Source: Caldilineales bacterium (GTDB lineage Bacteria > Chloroflexota > Anaerolineae > J102). From it: 32,137 nucleotides of DNA. Shown here in pieces: positions 10,195 to 19,420 of the stretch; the first letter of the stretch is position 1; each line of letters begins with the position of its first letter. A program made the translations under genes and the position numbers. Under the pieces are notes generated by a model. That model was not told the origin of the DNA. It did not search any database and saw only the letters and a list, made by a program, of their open reading frames with translations. The DNA lies in NCBI GenBank assembly GCA_013360575.1, contig JABWBG010000051.1:1-32137 (forward strand). Direction: 5' to 3'.

Positions 10195-10224
10195 TTGGGG
10201 TCTCGCCCTGCCCTGCGCTATCAT
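10195..10224 (+). promoter_or_regulatory. Putative sigma-70-type promoter of icd
   Basis: TTGGGG (10195-10200), 18 bases, TATCAT (10219-10224). The -10 lies in CCTGCGCTATCAT, which resembles the rpsT promoter in this window (CCTGCGCTATAAT). The expected start near 10231 gives a leader of ~90 bases before icd. Confidence 0.45.
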
Positions 10225-10320
10225 GGCGGCGCTGTTTTCGCTCTTTTCTCTTTTTTGGATCGCTGTCCGGCCAGCCGCGGCGCTCCACCCAAACCATACA
10301 AAATCAAAAGGAATCCCACC

Positions 10321-11562
10321 ATGGCTTTCGACAAAATCATCCTCCCCGACGGGGAAAAAATCACCATTACCAACGGCGCCCTGCACGTGCCCGATCATCC
10401 CATCCTGGCCTTCATCGAGGGGGACGGCACCGGCCCCGACATCTGGGCGGCCTCGGTGCGTGTGCTCGACGCCGCTGTGGAAAAGGCCTACGGCGGGCAG
10501 CGCAAAATCGCCTGGATGGAGGTCTACGCCGGCGAAAAGGCCGTGGCCACCTATGGCGAGGGCGTCTGGCTGCCGGATGAGACGCTGGACGCGTTCCAGG
10601 AATACCTCGTCGGCATCAAAGGCCCGCTGACCACGCCCGTGGGCGGCGGCATCCGCTCGCTGAACGTGGCCCTGCGGCAGATGCTCGATCTCTATGTCTG
10701 TCTGCGCCCGGTGATGTATTTCGACGGCACCCCCAGCCCGGTGAAACAGCCGGAATTGATCGATATGGTCATCTTCCGCGAGAATTCGGAAGATATCTAC
10801 GCCGGGATCGAGTGGGAAGCGCAGTCGAAAGAGGCGAAAAAGGTGATCAAGTTCCTGCGCAAAAAGATGGGCGTGAAGAAGATCCGCTTCCCCAAAAGCT
10901 CCGGCATCGGCATCAAGCCGGTGTCGAAAGAGGGCACCTACCGCCTGGTGCGCGACGCCATCCAATATGCCCTCGCCAACAACCGCCAATCGGTGACACT
11001 GGTGCACAAAGGCAATATCATGAAGTTCACCGAGGGCGCGTTCCGCGATTGGGGCTATCAGGTAGCCAAAGAGGAGTTCGGGGCCGAGGAGTTCGGCGGC
11101 GGGCCTTGGTGCAAGCTGCCCAACGGCCTGGTGATCAAGGATGTCATCGCCGATGCTTTCTTGCAGCAGATCCTCACCCGCCCGGCGGAATATGACGTGA
11201 TCGCCACCATGAACCTGAACGGCGATTACATCTCGGACGCGCTGGCCGCGCAGGTGGGCGGCATCGGCATCGCCCCCGGCGCCAACATCAATTATCAGAC
11301 CGGGGCCGCCATTTTCGAGGCCACGCACGGCACCGCGCCCAAATACGCCGGCCTGGACAAGGTCAATCCCTCCTCGGTCATTCTCTCCGGCGAGATGATG
11401 TTCCGCTACATGGGCTGGACGGAAGCGGCGGATCTGATCGTCTCGGCCATGAAGAAGACCATCGCCGCCAAGACCGTGACCTACGATTTCGAACGGCTGA
11501 TGGAAGGGGCGACCCTGCTGAAGTGCTCCGAGTTTGGCGATGCGTTGATTGGAAATATGTAG
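10321..11562 (+). CDS. icd: NADP-dependent isocitrate dehydrogenase
   Basis: A 413-residue enzyme converting isocitrate to 2-oxoglutarate, CO2 and NADPH in the TCA cycle; a cytoplasmic homodimer. It closely follows the E. coli Icd pattern along its length: substrate loop [10 protein letters not shown] with Ser113, [49 protein letters not shown] and [15 protein letters not shown]-selecting residues are retained: Lys341 and Tyr342, Tyr388 and Arg392 (in YDFERLM). Ser113 matches the position phosphorylated by AceK in enterobacteria; no aceK is in this window. The ATG at 10321 is chosen because AAAAGGA sits ~9-14 bases upstream and the N-terminus matches family length. A strong terminator follows, so it is probably monocistronic. 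Confidence 0.97.
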   Translation: MAFDKIILPDGEKITITNGALHVPDHPILAFIEGDGTGPDIWAASVRVLDAAVEKAYGGQRKIAWMEVYAGEKAVATYGEGVWLPDETLDAFQEYLVGIKGPLTTPVGGGIRSLNVALRQMLDLYVCLRPVMYFDGTPSPVKQPELIDMVIFRENSEDIYAGIEWEAQSKEAKKVIKFLRKKMGVKKIRFPKSSGIGIKPVSKEGTYRLVRDAIQYALANNRQSVTLVHKGNIMKFTEGAFRDWGYQVAKEEFGAEEFGGGPWCKLPNGLVIKDVIADAFLQQILTRPAEYDVIATMNLNGDYISDALAAQVGGIGIAPGANINYQTGAAIFEATHGTAPKYAGLDKVNPSSVILSGEMMFRYMGWTEAADLIVSAMKKTIAAKTVTYDFERLMEGATLLKCSEFGDALIGNM

Positions 11563-11650
11563 GGTGGGTGGGTGGTTAGTTGGTTGGTTAGTTGGTTAGT
11601 TGGGTGGTTGGTTGGTTGGTAGGTTGGTAGATTGGTTGGTTGGTTGGGGG
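11563..11650 (+). repeat. TTGG/TTAG tetranucleotide tract
   Basis: Directly after the icd stop, ~88 bases consist of GGTTGGTT and GTTAGTTG units with almost no C on this strand. It is a simple-sequence tract with regularly spaced G pairs that could fold into two-tier G-quadruplexes. No coding signal in any frame. Confidence 0.85.
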
Positions 11651-11651
11651 A

Positions 11652-11685
11652 AGCGCCTCTTGCGTTGGCAGGGGGCGCTTTTTTT
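11652..11685 (+). terminator. Rho-independent terminator of icd
   Basis: Stem AGCGCCTCT (11652-11660) and GGGGGCGCT (11671-11679), nine pairs with two G-T wobbles, a 10-base loop, then a run of seven T (11679-11685). Confidence 0.85.
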
Positions 11686-11746
11686 ATGGTTGGGGAGGGG
11701 AGCTGTCCCGTGAATGAATTCACGGTCTGACATCAGAAACCTGCTA

Positions 11747-11790
11747 AAGCAGGTTGTTATTGGCATGATAACGTCATCGACAACCCGTTT
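11747..11790 (+). repeat. 44-bp direct repeat, copy 1
   Basis: Identical to 11914-11957. It starts inside palindrome P2 and ends in ACCCGTTT. An internal ATGA-TAACG-TCAT makes a further small hairpin. Confidence 0.95.
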
Positions 11791-11913
11791 ATGGAAGTTA
11801 AAATTTTATTTCGGTAAATGCCTCCCTGATATCCATTCCGATTGCCTTGTGAATCTAGCAAATCATGGTCGGATCGCGAGCCGCCATTACCGGTTTAATT
11901 TCTTAACTTCCAT
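11791..11913. mobile_element. 123-bp MITE-like core with terminal inverted repeats
   Basis: The core begins ATGGAAGTTAA (11791-11801) and ends TTAACTTCCAT (11903-11913), a perfect 11-bp inverted repeat that extends imperfectly to ~27 bases, including CGGTAA/TTACCG. It is bounded exactly by the 44-bp direct repeats. It is too short to encode a protein and looks like a non-autonomous insertion. Confidence 0.6.
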
Positions 11914-11957
11914 AAGCAGGTTGTTATTGGCATGATAACGTCATCGACAACCCGTTT
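11914..11957 (+). repeat. 44-bp direct repeat, copy 2
   Basis: Identical to 11747-11790. Here it runs on into CAACGGGTT, completing palindrome P3, which copy 1 has lost at the insertion junction. Confidence 0.95.
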
Positions 11958-12058
11958 CAACGGGTTTGCTTGTATCAGCCGCCGAATTCATTCGGCGGTT
12001 CTGTCGCCACCGCCGCCCCACCGCCCACCCCCCGCCGCCTCTTCCACCCCCTGCCCTT

Positions 12059-12087
12059 TTGCCCATCCCCTGCGGATGCGCTAAGAT
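12059..12087 (+). promoter_or_regulatory. Putative sigma-70-type promoter of sdhCAB
   Basis: TTGCCC (12059-12064), 17 bases, TAAGAT (12082-12087) in the context TGCGCTAAGAT, similar to the icd and rpsT promoters. The expected start near 12094 gives a ~40-base leader with AGGAGG at 12124-12129. Confidence 0.45.
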
Positions 12088-12134
12088 TGGCGGATTCCTT
12101 CCCAATCCTCTCTTCATTCGTTCAGGAGGCGTGT

Positions 12135-12818
12135 ATGCAAAACCTGCAAGTGCTGTCCTTCTCCCGCTCGACCATCGGCAAAAAGGTGATCATGGCCGTG
12201 ACCGGGGTGATCGGCATTGGGTTCATCCTCGTCCACATGTATGGCAACCTCAAGGTTTTCATCGGCCCGGAGTATTTCAACGCCTATTCCGAAGAACTGC
12301 GCGAGCTGGGCGCGCCCATCTTCGGCCACGCCCACGCCCTCTGGATCATGCGGCTGATCCTGATCGCCTCGGTAGCCCTGCACGTCTGGGCGGCGACGGC
12401 GCTGACGATCCAGGCGCGCAAGGCCCGGCCCGATCAGTACGCGGTCAAACGCACCCTGGAGGCAAATTACGCCTCCAAACTGATGCGCTGGGGCGGCGTG
12501 GTGATCTTCGTCTTCATCCTCTACCATCTCATGCACTTCACCTGGGGCAATATTCACCCCGATTTCATCCCCGGCGAGGTCTATCACAACCTGGTGGTCG
12601 GATTTCAGTTCCTCCCCAATGTCATCTTCTACCTCATTGCCGTCTCTCTGCTGGGGCTGCACCTCTATCACGGCGGCTGGAGCATGATGCAGACCCTGGG
12701 CATCCTCAGCCCCCGCTACGATCAGGCCGTGCGCCGCGGCGCCGCCGCCTTTGCCCTGCTCATGACCCTCGGCTTTGCCGTCGTACCCCTCGCCGTCCTG
12801 TTCGGCGTCGTCAAATAG
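12135..12818 (+). CDS. sdhC: Succinate dehydrogenase cytochrome b subunit
   Basis: A 227-residue membrane anchor of succinate:quinone oxidoreductase, type B (single large cytochrome b subunit, as in Bacillus and Bacteroidota). Five predicted helices carry His residues in the expected places: [30 protein letters not shown] and GLHLYHGGW, consistent with two b hemes. The protein passes electrons from the SdhB clusters to quinone. The ATG at 12135 follows a strong AGGAGG. The frame is open further upstream but there reads through the palindromic repeat. The sdhA gene follows after 16 bases with its own GGAGG. Confidence 0.93.
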   Translation: MQNLQVLSFSRSTIGKKVIMAVTGVIGIGFILVHMYGNLKVFIGPEYFNAYSEELRELGAPIFGHAHALWIMRLILIASVALHVWAATALTIQARKARPDQYAVKRTLEANYASKLMRWGGVVIFVFILYHLMHFTWGNIHPDFIPGEVYHNLVVGFQFLPNVIFYLIAVSLLGLHLYHGGWSMMQTLGILSPRYDQAVRRGAAAFALLMTLGFAVVPLAVLFGVVK

Positions 12819-12834
12819 GCCCGGAGGAAACACC

Positions 12835-14799
<1,965 letters not shown>

Positions 14800-14815
14800 G
14801 GGAGAAGAGAAGACA

Positions 14816-15559
14816 ATGAAGCTCAAACTGCGCATTTGGCGCCAGGCCAACGCCGACACCCAGGGCCGGTTCCAGGACTACAACCTCGACCATGTCAGCG
14901 CCGATTCTTCCTTTCTGGAGATGCTCGACCTGCTCAACGAGCAGTTGATCCAGGCGGGAGAGGAGCCGGTGGCCTTCGACCATGACTGTCGCGAAGGCAT
15001 CTGCGGCATGTGCGGCGTGGTGATCAACGGTCTGGCGCACGGCCCGGCCCGCGGGCTTACCGCCTGCCAGCTGCACATGCGCCACTACAAAGAGGGCGAC
15101 ACGATCACCATCGAACCCTGGCGCGCCGCGGCCTTCCCCCTGATCAAAGATCTCGTGGTCGATCGCAGCGCCTTCGACCGCATCATCCAGGCCGGCGGCT
15201 ACGTTTCCGTTTCCACCGGCAGCGCGCCCGACGCCAACGCCATCCCCATCCCCAAGAAAAACGCCGATCTGGCCATGGATGCGGCAGCGTGCATCGGCTG
15301 CGGCGCCTGCGTCGCTGCCTGCCCCAACGGCTCGGCCATGCTCTTCACCGCGGCCAAAGTCAGCCACCTGGGCCAATTGCCGCAGGGGCAGGTCGAACGC
15401 CACAACCGCGTGGCCGCCATGGTGCGGCAGATGGACGCCGAAGGCTTTGGCGGCTGCACCAACCATGGCGAATGCTCCGCCGTCTGCCCCAAGCTCATCC
15501 CCCTGGATGTGATCGGCCAGATGAACCGCGACCTGATCCGAGCAGTTCTTAGTCGTTAG
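14816..15559 (+). CDS. sdhB: Succinate dehydrogenase iron-sulfur subunit
   Basis: A 247-residue electron-transfer subunit. The [2Fe-2S] cysteines are Cys58, Cys63, Cys66 and Cys84 ([10 protein letters not shown]...LTAC). The ferredoxin half has [15 protein letters not shown] (Cys159, 162, 165, 169) and [15 protein letters not shown] (Cys214, 220, 224) for the [4Fe-4S] and [3Fe-4S] clusters. It links the flavin in SdhA to the hemes of SdhC. The ATG at 14816 lies 16 bases after sdhA behind GGGAGAAGAG. The stop codon TAG is the first triplet of a heptamer repeat array, an unusual 3' boundary. Confidence 0.96.
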   Translation: MKLKLRIWRQANADTQGRFQDYNLDHVSADSSFLEMLDLLNEQLIQAGEEPVAFDHDCREGICGMCGVVINGLAHGPARGLTACQLHMRHYKEGDTITIEPWRAAAFPLIKDLVVDRSAFDRIIQAGGYVSVSTGSAPDANAIPIPKKNADLAMDAAACIGCGACVAACPNGSAMLFTAAKVSHLGQLPQGQVERHNRVAAMVRQMDAEGFGGCTNHGECSAVCPKLIPLDVIGQMNRDLIRAVLSR

Positions 15560-15644
15560 ATATTAGATATTGGGTATTAGATATTAGGTATTAGATATTA
15601 GATATTAGATATTGGATATTGGATGGATATTGGTTATTAGGTAA
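15557..15644 (+). repeat. TAGATAT/TGGATAT heptamer array
   Basis: About eleven 7-base units (TAGATAT, TGGGTAT, TAGGTAT, TGGATAT) start at the sdhB stop codon. AT-rich and non-coding. It is the inverted counterpart of the CCAATAT array at 15793-15844. Confidence 0.9.
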
Positions 15645-15668
15645 TAAGTAACAATTCACTTTATTTTG

Positions 15669-15754
15669 TCATTGCGAGGGGCGATAGCCCCGAAGCAATC
15701 CCCAACGCTGATTGACATCCACAGAATTGACGAGCCACCTTGGAGATTGCTTCG
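15669..15754. repeat. Dispersed CATTGCGAGG...GATTGCTTCG-type repeat
   Basis: Begins GTCATTGCGAGGGGCGATAG. CGAAGCAATCCCCAA (15691-15705) is the inverse of TTGGAGATTGCTTCG (15740-15754) with one mismatch. The pattern resembles intergenic repeats I know from many bacterial genomes. It sits between the two heptamer arrays. Confidence 0.7.
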
Positions 15755-15792
15755 CTGCAATCAATCAATAGCCGCCAATTATTACGAACTAC

Positions 15793-15844
15793 CCAATATC
15801 CAATATCCAATACCCAATATCCAATATCCAATATCCAATATCCA
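15793..15844 (+). repeat. CCAATAT heptamer array
   Basis: Seven copies of CCAATAT (one as CCAATAC). This is the reverse complement of the ATATTGG units at 15609-15633, so the two arrays can pair around the repeat between them. Confidence 0.9.
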
Positions 15845-15852
15845 CCAAAAAG

Positions 15853-15891
15853 CCAACACCCCGACCGGCGGAGAGCTGATCGGGGTGTTGG
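15853..15891 (-). terminator. Strong hairpin, terminator-like only on the - strand
   Basis: CCAACACCCCGA (15853-15864) and TCGGGGTGTTGG (15880-15891) form a perfect 12-bp stem with a 15-base loop. Read leftward it is followed by CTTTTTGG; read rightward by GGGGAGG. No leftward gene is present, so its role is unclear. From 15892 to 16119 I see only a short CCACC-GCTT-GGTGG hairpin and no gene. Confidence 0.45.
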
Positions 15892-16119
15892 GGGAGGAGG
15901 TAAGAGGGGTTGAGGAGGAACCACCGCTTGGTGGGCTTGAAGCCCTGTCTACACTTGTCACTATAGCAGACCATCCTTAGAAACAGGTGAAGTGAAGGTT
16001 GGCATTGGGTGAAAAAACGCCAAAACCGTGTAACAACGCTTCCTATCCCCTTCACGCCAGCCTCCAGGCAGGGGACTCATCTCCTTTTCATCTTTCTCTC
16101 ACCGATTTGTAAGCTGGGG

Positions 16120-16161
16120 TGTGATGTAAATCATGTCGGCAGAATCATGGCATGCTATACT
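16120..16161 (+). promoter_or_regulatory. Putative CRP/FNR-family operator and -10 box of ccmE
   Basis: TGTGATGTAAATCATG (16120-16135) contains TGAT-N4-ATCA, the core of FNR/CRP-type half-sites. TATACT (16156-16161) is a good -10. The predicted start near 16168-16169 puts the operator centre (16127.5) at about -41, the class II activator position, and no good -35 is present, as expected there. Inference from spacing and motif. Confidence 0.55.
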
Positions 16162-16196
16162 AAACCCATGATTCCCACCCACATTGAGGCGTTACC

Positions 16197-16661
16197 ATGA
16201 CCGAAAGCGTGATCATGCAACCGCAAATTGCGGCCAAAAACCCCAATAAAAAGATCAAATTCCTGGTTGGCGGCGTCCTGATCGTCGCTGCCATCCTCTA
16301 CCTGATCGTCACCAGCATCAGCGCCACCGGCGCCTATTACATGTCCGTCTCGGAGCTGAATAGCCAGGGAGCGGAGATCGTGGGCCGAAAGGTGCGCGTG
16401 TCCGGGCCGATCGTGCCCGAAAGCGAGCAGTGGGACGCGCCCAACCTGATGCTCAACTTCAAGATGACCGATGACAGCGGCGAACAGATGGTTGTCAGCT
16501 TTCATGGCAGCCGTCCCAGCAACTTCAGCATGGCCACCGAAGCGATCATCGAAGGGGAAATGACCGACGCCGGCGTATTTCGCGCCGATCACCTCATGCT
16601 CAAATGCCCCTCGCGCTACGAAGAAGCCCCCGAAGTGACTGAATTTACGGCCATCCAATAA
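16197..16661 (+). CDS. ccmE: Cytochrome c-type biogenesis heme chaperone CcmE, CxxxY variant
   Basis: A 154-residue membrane-anchored heme chaperone of cytochrome c maturation System I. N-terminal helix about residues 20-42 (KFLVGGVLIVAAILYLIVTS). The OB-fold domain has the family pattern: YYMSVSEL, GRKVRVSGPIV, VSFHGSRPSNF and EGEMTDAGVFRADHLMLK. At the heme-attachment site the usual HxxxY is replaced by Cys137-P-S-R-Tyr141. CxxxY forms of CcmE are known from archaea and some sulfate reducers, so this is a natural variant and not a broken gene. GAGG at 16186-16189 sets the ATG at 16197. It heads the cluster behind a likely CRP/FNR site. Confidence 0.92.
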   Translation: MTESVIMQPQIAAKNPNKKIKFLVGGVLIVAAILYLIVTSISATGAYYMSVSELNSQGAEIVGRKVRVSGPIVPESEQWDAPNLMLNFKMTDDSGEQMVVSFHGSRPSNFSMATEAIIEGEMTDAGVFRADHLMLKCPSRYEEAPEVTEFTAIQ

Positions 16662-16710
16662 GAAACCGCACCTTTCTCGACCCGGCTGCCCGGTTTTCCC
16701 CCCTTTCTCG

Positions 16711-16742
16711 AACGGTCGCTCTTCTCCTCTGGGCGACCGTTT
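16711..16742 (+). terminator. Hairpin after ccmE, possible weak terminator
   Basis: AACGGTCGC (16711-16719) and GCGACCGTT (16733-16741) form a perfect 9-bp stem with a 13-base loop, but only three T follow. It may give partial termination between ccmE and the downstream genes. Confidence 0.45.
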
Positions 16743-16761
16743 CCATTCCCAGCCCCGCCCC

Positions 16762-18021
16762 ATGCACGCATCCTCCATCCACCGCATTGGCAGCGTCCGC
16801 GCCGCGCTGCTCCTGACCCTGCTCGCGCTCTCTCTTCTCCTGGCCCCGTCCGCGCTGGCGCAGAGCGAGGTCAGCGGGCCTGGCGTCCTCGACGTGCTGA
16901 TCAGCAACCCCAACAGCGGCGAAACGCCCGACGGACTGCCCCTCTTCCTGTGGATCATCGACGGCGAAAACCTGGTGGGCAGCCGCACAGGCGAAACCGC
17001 CGACGGCCGCGCCCGTTTCGACAACCTGCCCACCGCCGCCAACTGGGCCTACGTCGTACAGGTCGAATACAACGGCGTGCCTTTTAGCAGCGATCTGGTG
17101 CAGTTCAACAGCGGCGAAAGCCTGCTGACCCTGCCCCTGAACATCTACGACGGCGGCGCCAGCAGCGCCGACATCCGCATCAGCCGCGGGCATTGGGTTG
17201 TCAACATCGTCTCGCCGCACAGCATCGATGTGGGCGAACTGTACGCACTGACCAACGGCAGCGACCGCGTGTTCATGGGCGATGGCGGCGATCCCTCCCA
17301 CGTCCTCGCCTTTCACCTCCCCCCCAATGCCACCGATATCAGCTTCGAGGATGGCGCCCTGGGCGAACGCTACGTGCAGGTCGGAGACATCCTCTATGAC
17401 ACCCTGCCCATGCCCCCCGGCCAGCGCCAGATCTTCTTCCGCTACACCCTGCCGGTGACAGAGGAACGCGTGACTCTGACGCACGCCATTGCCTACGCCA
17501 CCGCCACCCTCAACCTGCTGGCGCCCGACCTGGGCGCCACTGTGGAAGCGCCGGGCTGGACGCAAGGGGAGCCGCGGCAGACCGCCGGCGGTGCCTATCT
17601 CAACTTCACCCTCAACAACCTGGCGGCCAACGAAACACCGCAGGCGAGCCTCAGCAACCTCAGCGCCGCCACCTTCACCGCCACCGACAGCGCCGCGGCC
17701 CCGGCCGTCAGCGCCAACAGCCAGGTGGTCGACGCCGAAGCCACGCCCGGCCTCTCCGGCCAACCCTTCTTGCCGATCCTGGTGGCGATTCTCTCCCTGG
17801 CCGCGCTGGGCGGGGGGCTGCTCTTCGCCCTCAACCGCTACCGCGCCCAGGCCGCGGCCGCGCCCAGACGCCGCCAACAACTGCAAGAGGCGCTGATCGA
17901 AGAAATGGCCGCGCTGGACGACGCCTACGAAGAGGGCGAGGTCGGCGCCGCCGCCTACGCCACCGAGCGCCGCCTGCTGAAAACGCGGCTGGCCGCGCTG
18001 ATGACCGGACAGCACGCATGA
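16762..18021 (+). CDS. Membrane protein of unknown function in the ccm cluster, with CcmI-like cytoplasmic tail
   Basis: A 419-residue protein. An N-terminal signal segment (AALLLTLLALSLLLAPSALA, about 14-33) precedes an extracytoplasmic beta-rich region of ~310 residues. Its start resembles a carboxypeptidase-regulatory or transthyretin-like fold (GETADGRARFDNLPTAANW). A single helix (about 336-358) leads to a charged cytoplasmic tail containing EMAALDDAYEEGEVGAAAY and ERRLLKTRLAAL. That tail pattern (short coiled coil, E-x-G, Y, then R-x-L-K) recalls short tails of CcmI-like proteins. The stop overlaps the ccmA start (ATGA), so it is translationally coupled to the heme transporter. It has no heme-handling WWD motif and no CxxC, so it is not CcmF or CcmH. 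Function unknown; an accessory role in cytochrome maturation is inferred from position. Confidence 0.8.
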   Translation: MHASSIHRIGSVRAALLLTLLALSLLLAPSALAQSEVSGPGVLDVLISNPNSGETPDGLPLFLWIIDGENLVGSRTGETADGRARFDNLPTAANWAYVVQVEYNGVPFSSDLVQFNSGESLLTLPLNIYDGGASSADIRISRGHWVVNIVSPHSIDVGELYALTNGSDRVFMGDGGDPSHVLAFHLPPNATDISFEDGALGERYVQVGDILYDTLPMPPGQRQIFFRYTLPVTEERVTLTHAIAYATATLNLLAPDLGATVEAPGWTQGEPRQTAGGAYLNFTLNNLAANETPQASLSNLSAATFTATDSAAAPAVSANSQVVDAEATPGLSGQPFLPILVAILSLAALGGGLLFALNRYRAQAAAAPRRRQQLQEALIEEMAALDDAYEEGEVGAAAYATERRLLKTRLAALMTGQHA

Positions 18022-18740
18022 CAACCGATCCCCTGATCGAGATCGCCGGTCTGCAAAAAGCCTTTGGCCGCCACCGCGTCCTGCGCGGGATCGATCTCGC
18101 CATCCCCGCGGGGTCGGCCATCGCCCTGTACGGGCCGAACGGGGCCGGCAAAACCACCCTGCTGCGCATCCTGGCCACCCTCTCCCGGCCCACCGGGGGC
18201 AGCGTGCGCGTGGCCGGTGTGGATATCGCCGCCAACCCGGAGGGCATCCGCCAACATCTTGGCCTGGTGGGCCACGCGCCCCTGCTCTACGATGACCTCA
18301 GCGCCGCCGAAAACCTGGGCTTCTACGCCCGGCTCTATGGCCTGCCCGCAGCCGATGCCCGCATCGCCGATCTGTTGCAGCGGGTGGGGCTGTACGAGCG
18401 CCGCCGCGATCTGGTACGCACTTTTTCGCGGGGCATGGTGCAACGCCTGGCCATTGCCCGCGCCCTCCTGCACGATCCCGCCATCCTCCTGCTGGATGAG
18501 CCGGACACCGGGCTGGACCCGCAGGCGGCGGAGAGGATGACCGCGCTGCTGCGCGAGCTGGGGGGCAGCGCCCGCACCATCCTCATGACCACCCACCATC
18601 TGGAACGGGGCCTGGATCTGGCCGACCGCGTGCTGATCCTGGCCGGGGGCCGGCTGGTTTTCGACGCGTCCGCGGCCACGCTTGACGCTGCCGGCCTGCG
18701 CCCTCTCTACGATCACTACGTGGGCACGGGGGCGGCATGA
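18018..18740 (+). CDS. ccmA: Cytochrome c maturation ABC transporter ATP-binding protein CcmA
   Basis: A 240-residue ATPase of the CcmABC complex, which releases heme-loaded CcmE. Walker A GPNGAGKTT (39-47), signature FSRGMVQRLAIARA, Walker B LLLDEPDTGLDP and switch His in TTHHLERG. Length is near the family norm of ~205-240. Its ATG overlaps the preceding stop and its own stop overlaps ccmB (ATGA at 18737), indicating tight coupling. Confidence 0.94.
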   Translation: MTTDPLIEIAGLQKAFGRHRVLRGIDLAIPAGSAIALYGPNGAGKTTLLRILATLSRPTGGSVRVAGVDIAANPEGIRQHLGLVGHAPLLYDDLSAAENLGFYARLYGLPAADARIADLLQRVGLYERRRDLVRTFSRGMVQRLAIARALLHDPAILLLDEPDTGLDPQAAERMTALLRELGGSARTILMTTHHLERGLDLADRVLILAGGRLVFDASAATLDAAGLRPLYDHYVGTGAA

Positions 18741-19411
18741 AGCGCTATCTGCAGGTGATCTGGGCGGTGTTGTGGAAGGATCTGCGCATCGAATCGCGCA
18801 CCAAGGATGTGTTCACCAGCATGGCGGTATTTGCTGTGCTGGCCCTACTCATCTTCAACTTCGCCTTCGAGCTGCGTGTGCCCGACAAGGCGATGGTGAC
18901 GCCAGGCGTGCTGTGGGTGACGGTGGCCTTTGCCGGCGTGCTGGGCCTGGGCCGGGCCTTTATCACCGAAAAGGACAAAGGCAGCCTGGCCGGGCTGTTG
19001 CTGGCCCCGGTCGACCGCAGCGCCGTCTATTTTGGCAAGATGTTGGCCAATCTGCTCTTCATCCTCGTGGTGGAATTGTTCCTGTTGCCGCTGATCACGA
19101 TCTTTTTCAATGTCCCCCTGATCACGCCTGCTTTGTTACTGATCCTGCTATTGGGTACAATTGGCTTCGCCGCGGTGGGCACCACCTTCTCGGCCCTTGC
19201 TGTCAACACCCGCGCCCGCGAGGTGCTGCTGCCGGTGCTGCTCTTTCCGGTGATGTTGCCGGTGCTGGTGGCGGGCATCCGCTCCACCATCGGTCTGCTG
19301 GAGGGCGACACCCTGGCCGACCTCGGCAACTGGCTACAGCTTTTTCTCTTCTACGATCTGCTTTTCCTCGTCGTGGCCTTCCTCACCTTCGATTACGTGG
19401 TCGAAGAATAA
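18737..19411 (+). CDS. ccmB: Heme exporter membrane protein CcmB
   Basis: A 224-residue integral membrane protein with six predicted helices, partner of CcmA and CcmC. The N-terminus WAVLWKDLRIESRTKDVFTS and the segment EKDKGSLAGLLLAPVDRSAV are typical of CcmB. The start overlaps ccmA by four bases. A 290-base repeat-filled gap separates it from ccmC. Confidence 0.94.
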   Translation: MKRYLQVIWAVLWKDLRIESRTKDVFTSMAVFAVLALLIFNFAFELRVPDKAMVTPGVLWVTVAFAGVLGLGRAFITEKDKGSLAGLLLAPVDRSAVYFGKMLANLLFILVVELFLLPLITIFFNVPLITPALLLILLLGTIGFAAVGTTFSALAVNTRAREVLLPVLLFPVMLPVLVAGIRSTIGLLEGDTLADLGNWLQLFLFYDLLFLVVAFLTFDYVVEE

Positions 19412-19420
19412 ACTCATTAA

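Larger units (their letters stand above)
11706..12000. repeat. Multi-hairpin nested repeat element (MITE/REP-like)
   Basis: An AT-richer island of ~295 bases built from near-perfect palindromes. P1 CCGTGAATGAATTCACGG (11708-11725); P2 AACCTGCTAAAGCAGGTT (11738-11755); P3 AACCCGTTTCAACGGGTT (11949-11966); P4 CCGCCGAATTCATTCGGCGG (11979-11998). P1 and P4, and P2 and P3, are the same two types in opposite orientation, so the element is symmetrical overall. Between them lie two exact 44-bp direct repeats around a 123-bp core that carries its own terminal inverted repeats. No transposase is encoded. With the TTGG tract and terminator it fills the 572-base gap between icd and sdhC. Confidence 0.8.

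Noticed and set aside
11747-11957. CRISPR array
   Set aside because: Only two 44-bp repeats 123 bases apart, with the intervening sequence carrying terminal inverted repeats, and no cas genes.
11966-12134. Longer N-terminus for sdhC
   Set aside because: The frame is open to 11970, but it reads through a palindromic repeat and a Pro/His-rich stretch, while a strong AGGAGG precedes the ATG at 12135.
15789-16055. Small - strand ORF ending in the heptamer array
   Set aside because: Its C-terminal part is translated repeat (LDIGYWILDIGYW). No ribosome site or homology pattern.
16762-18021. CcmF or CcmH
   Set aside because: No WWD motif, too few helices for CcmF, and no CxxC for CcmH.
16645-18024. 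459-residue open frame on the - strand
   Set aside because: Opposite the membrane protein coupled to ccmA; composition is shadow-like and no motif is present.
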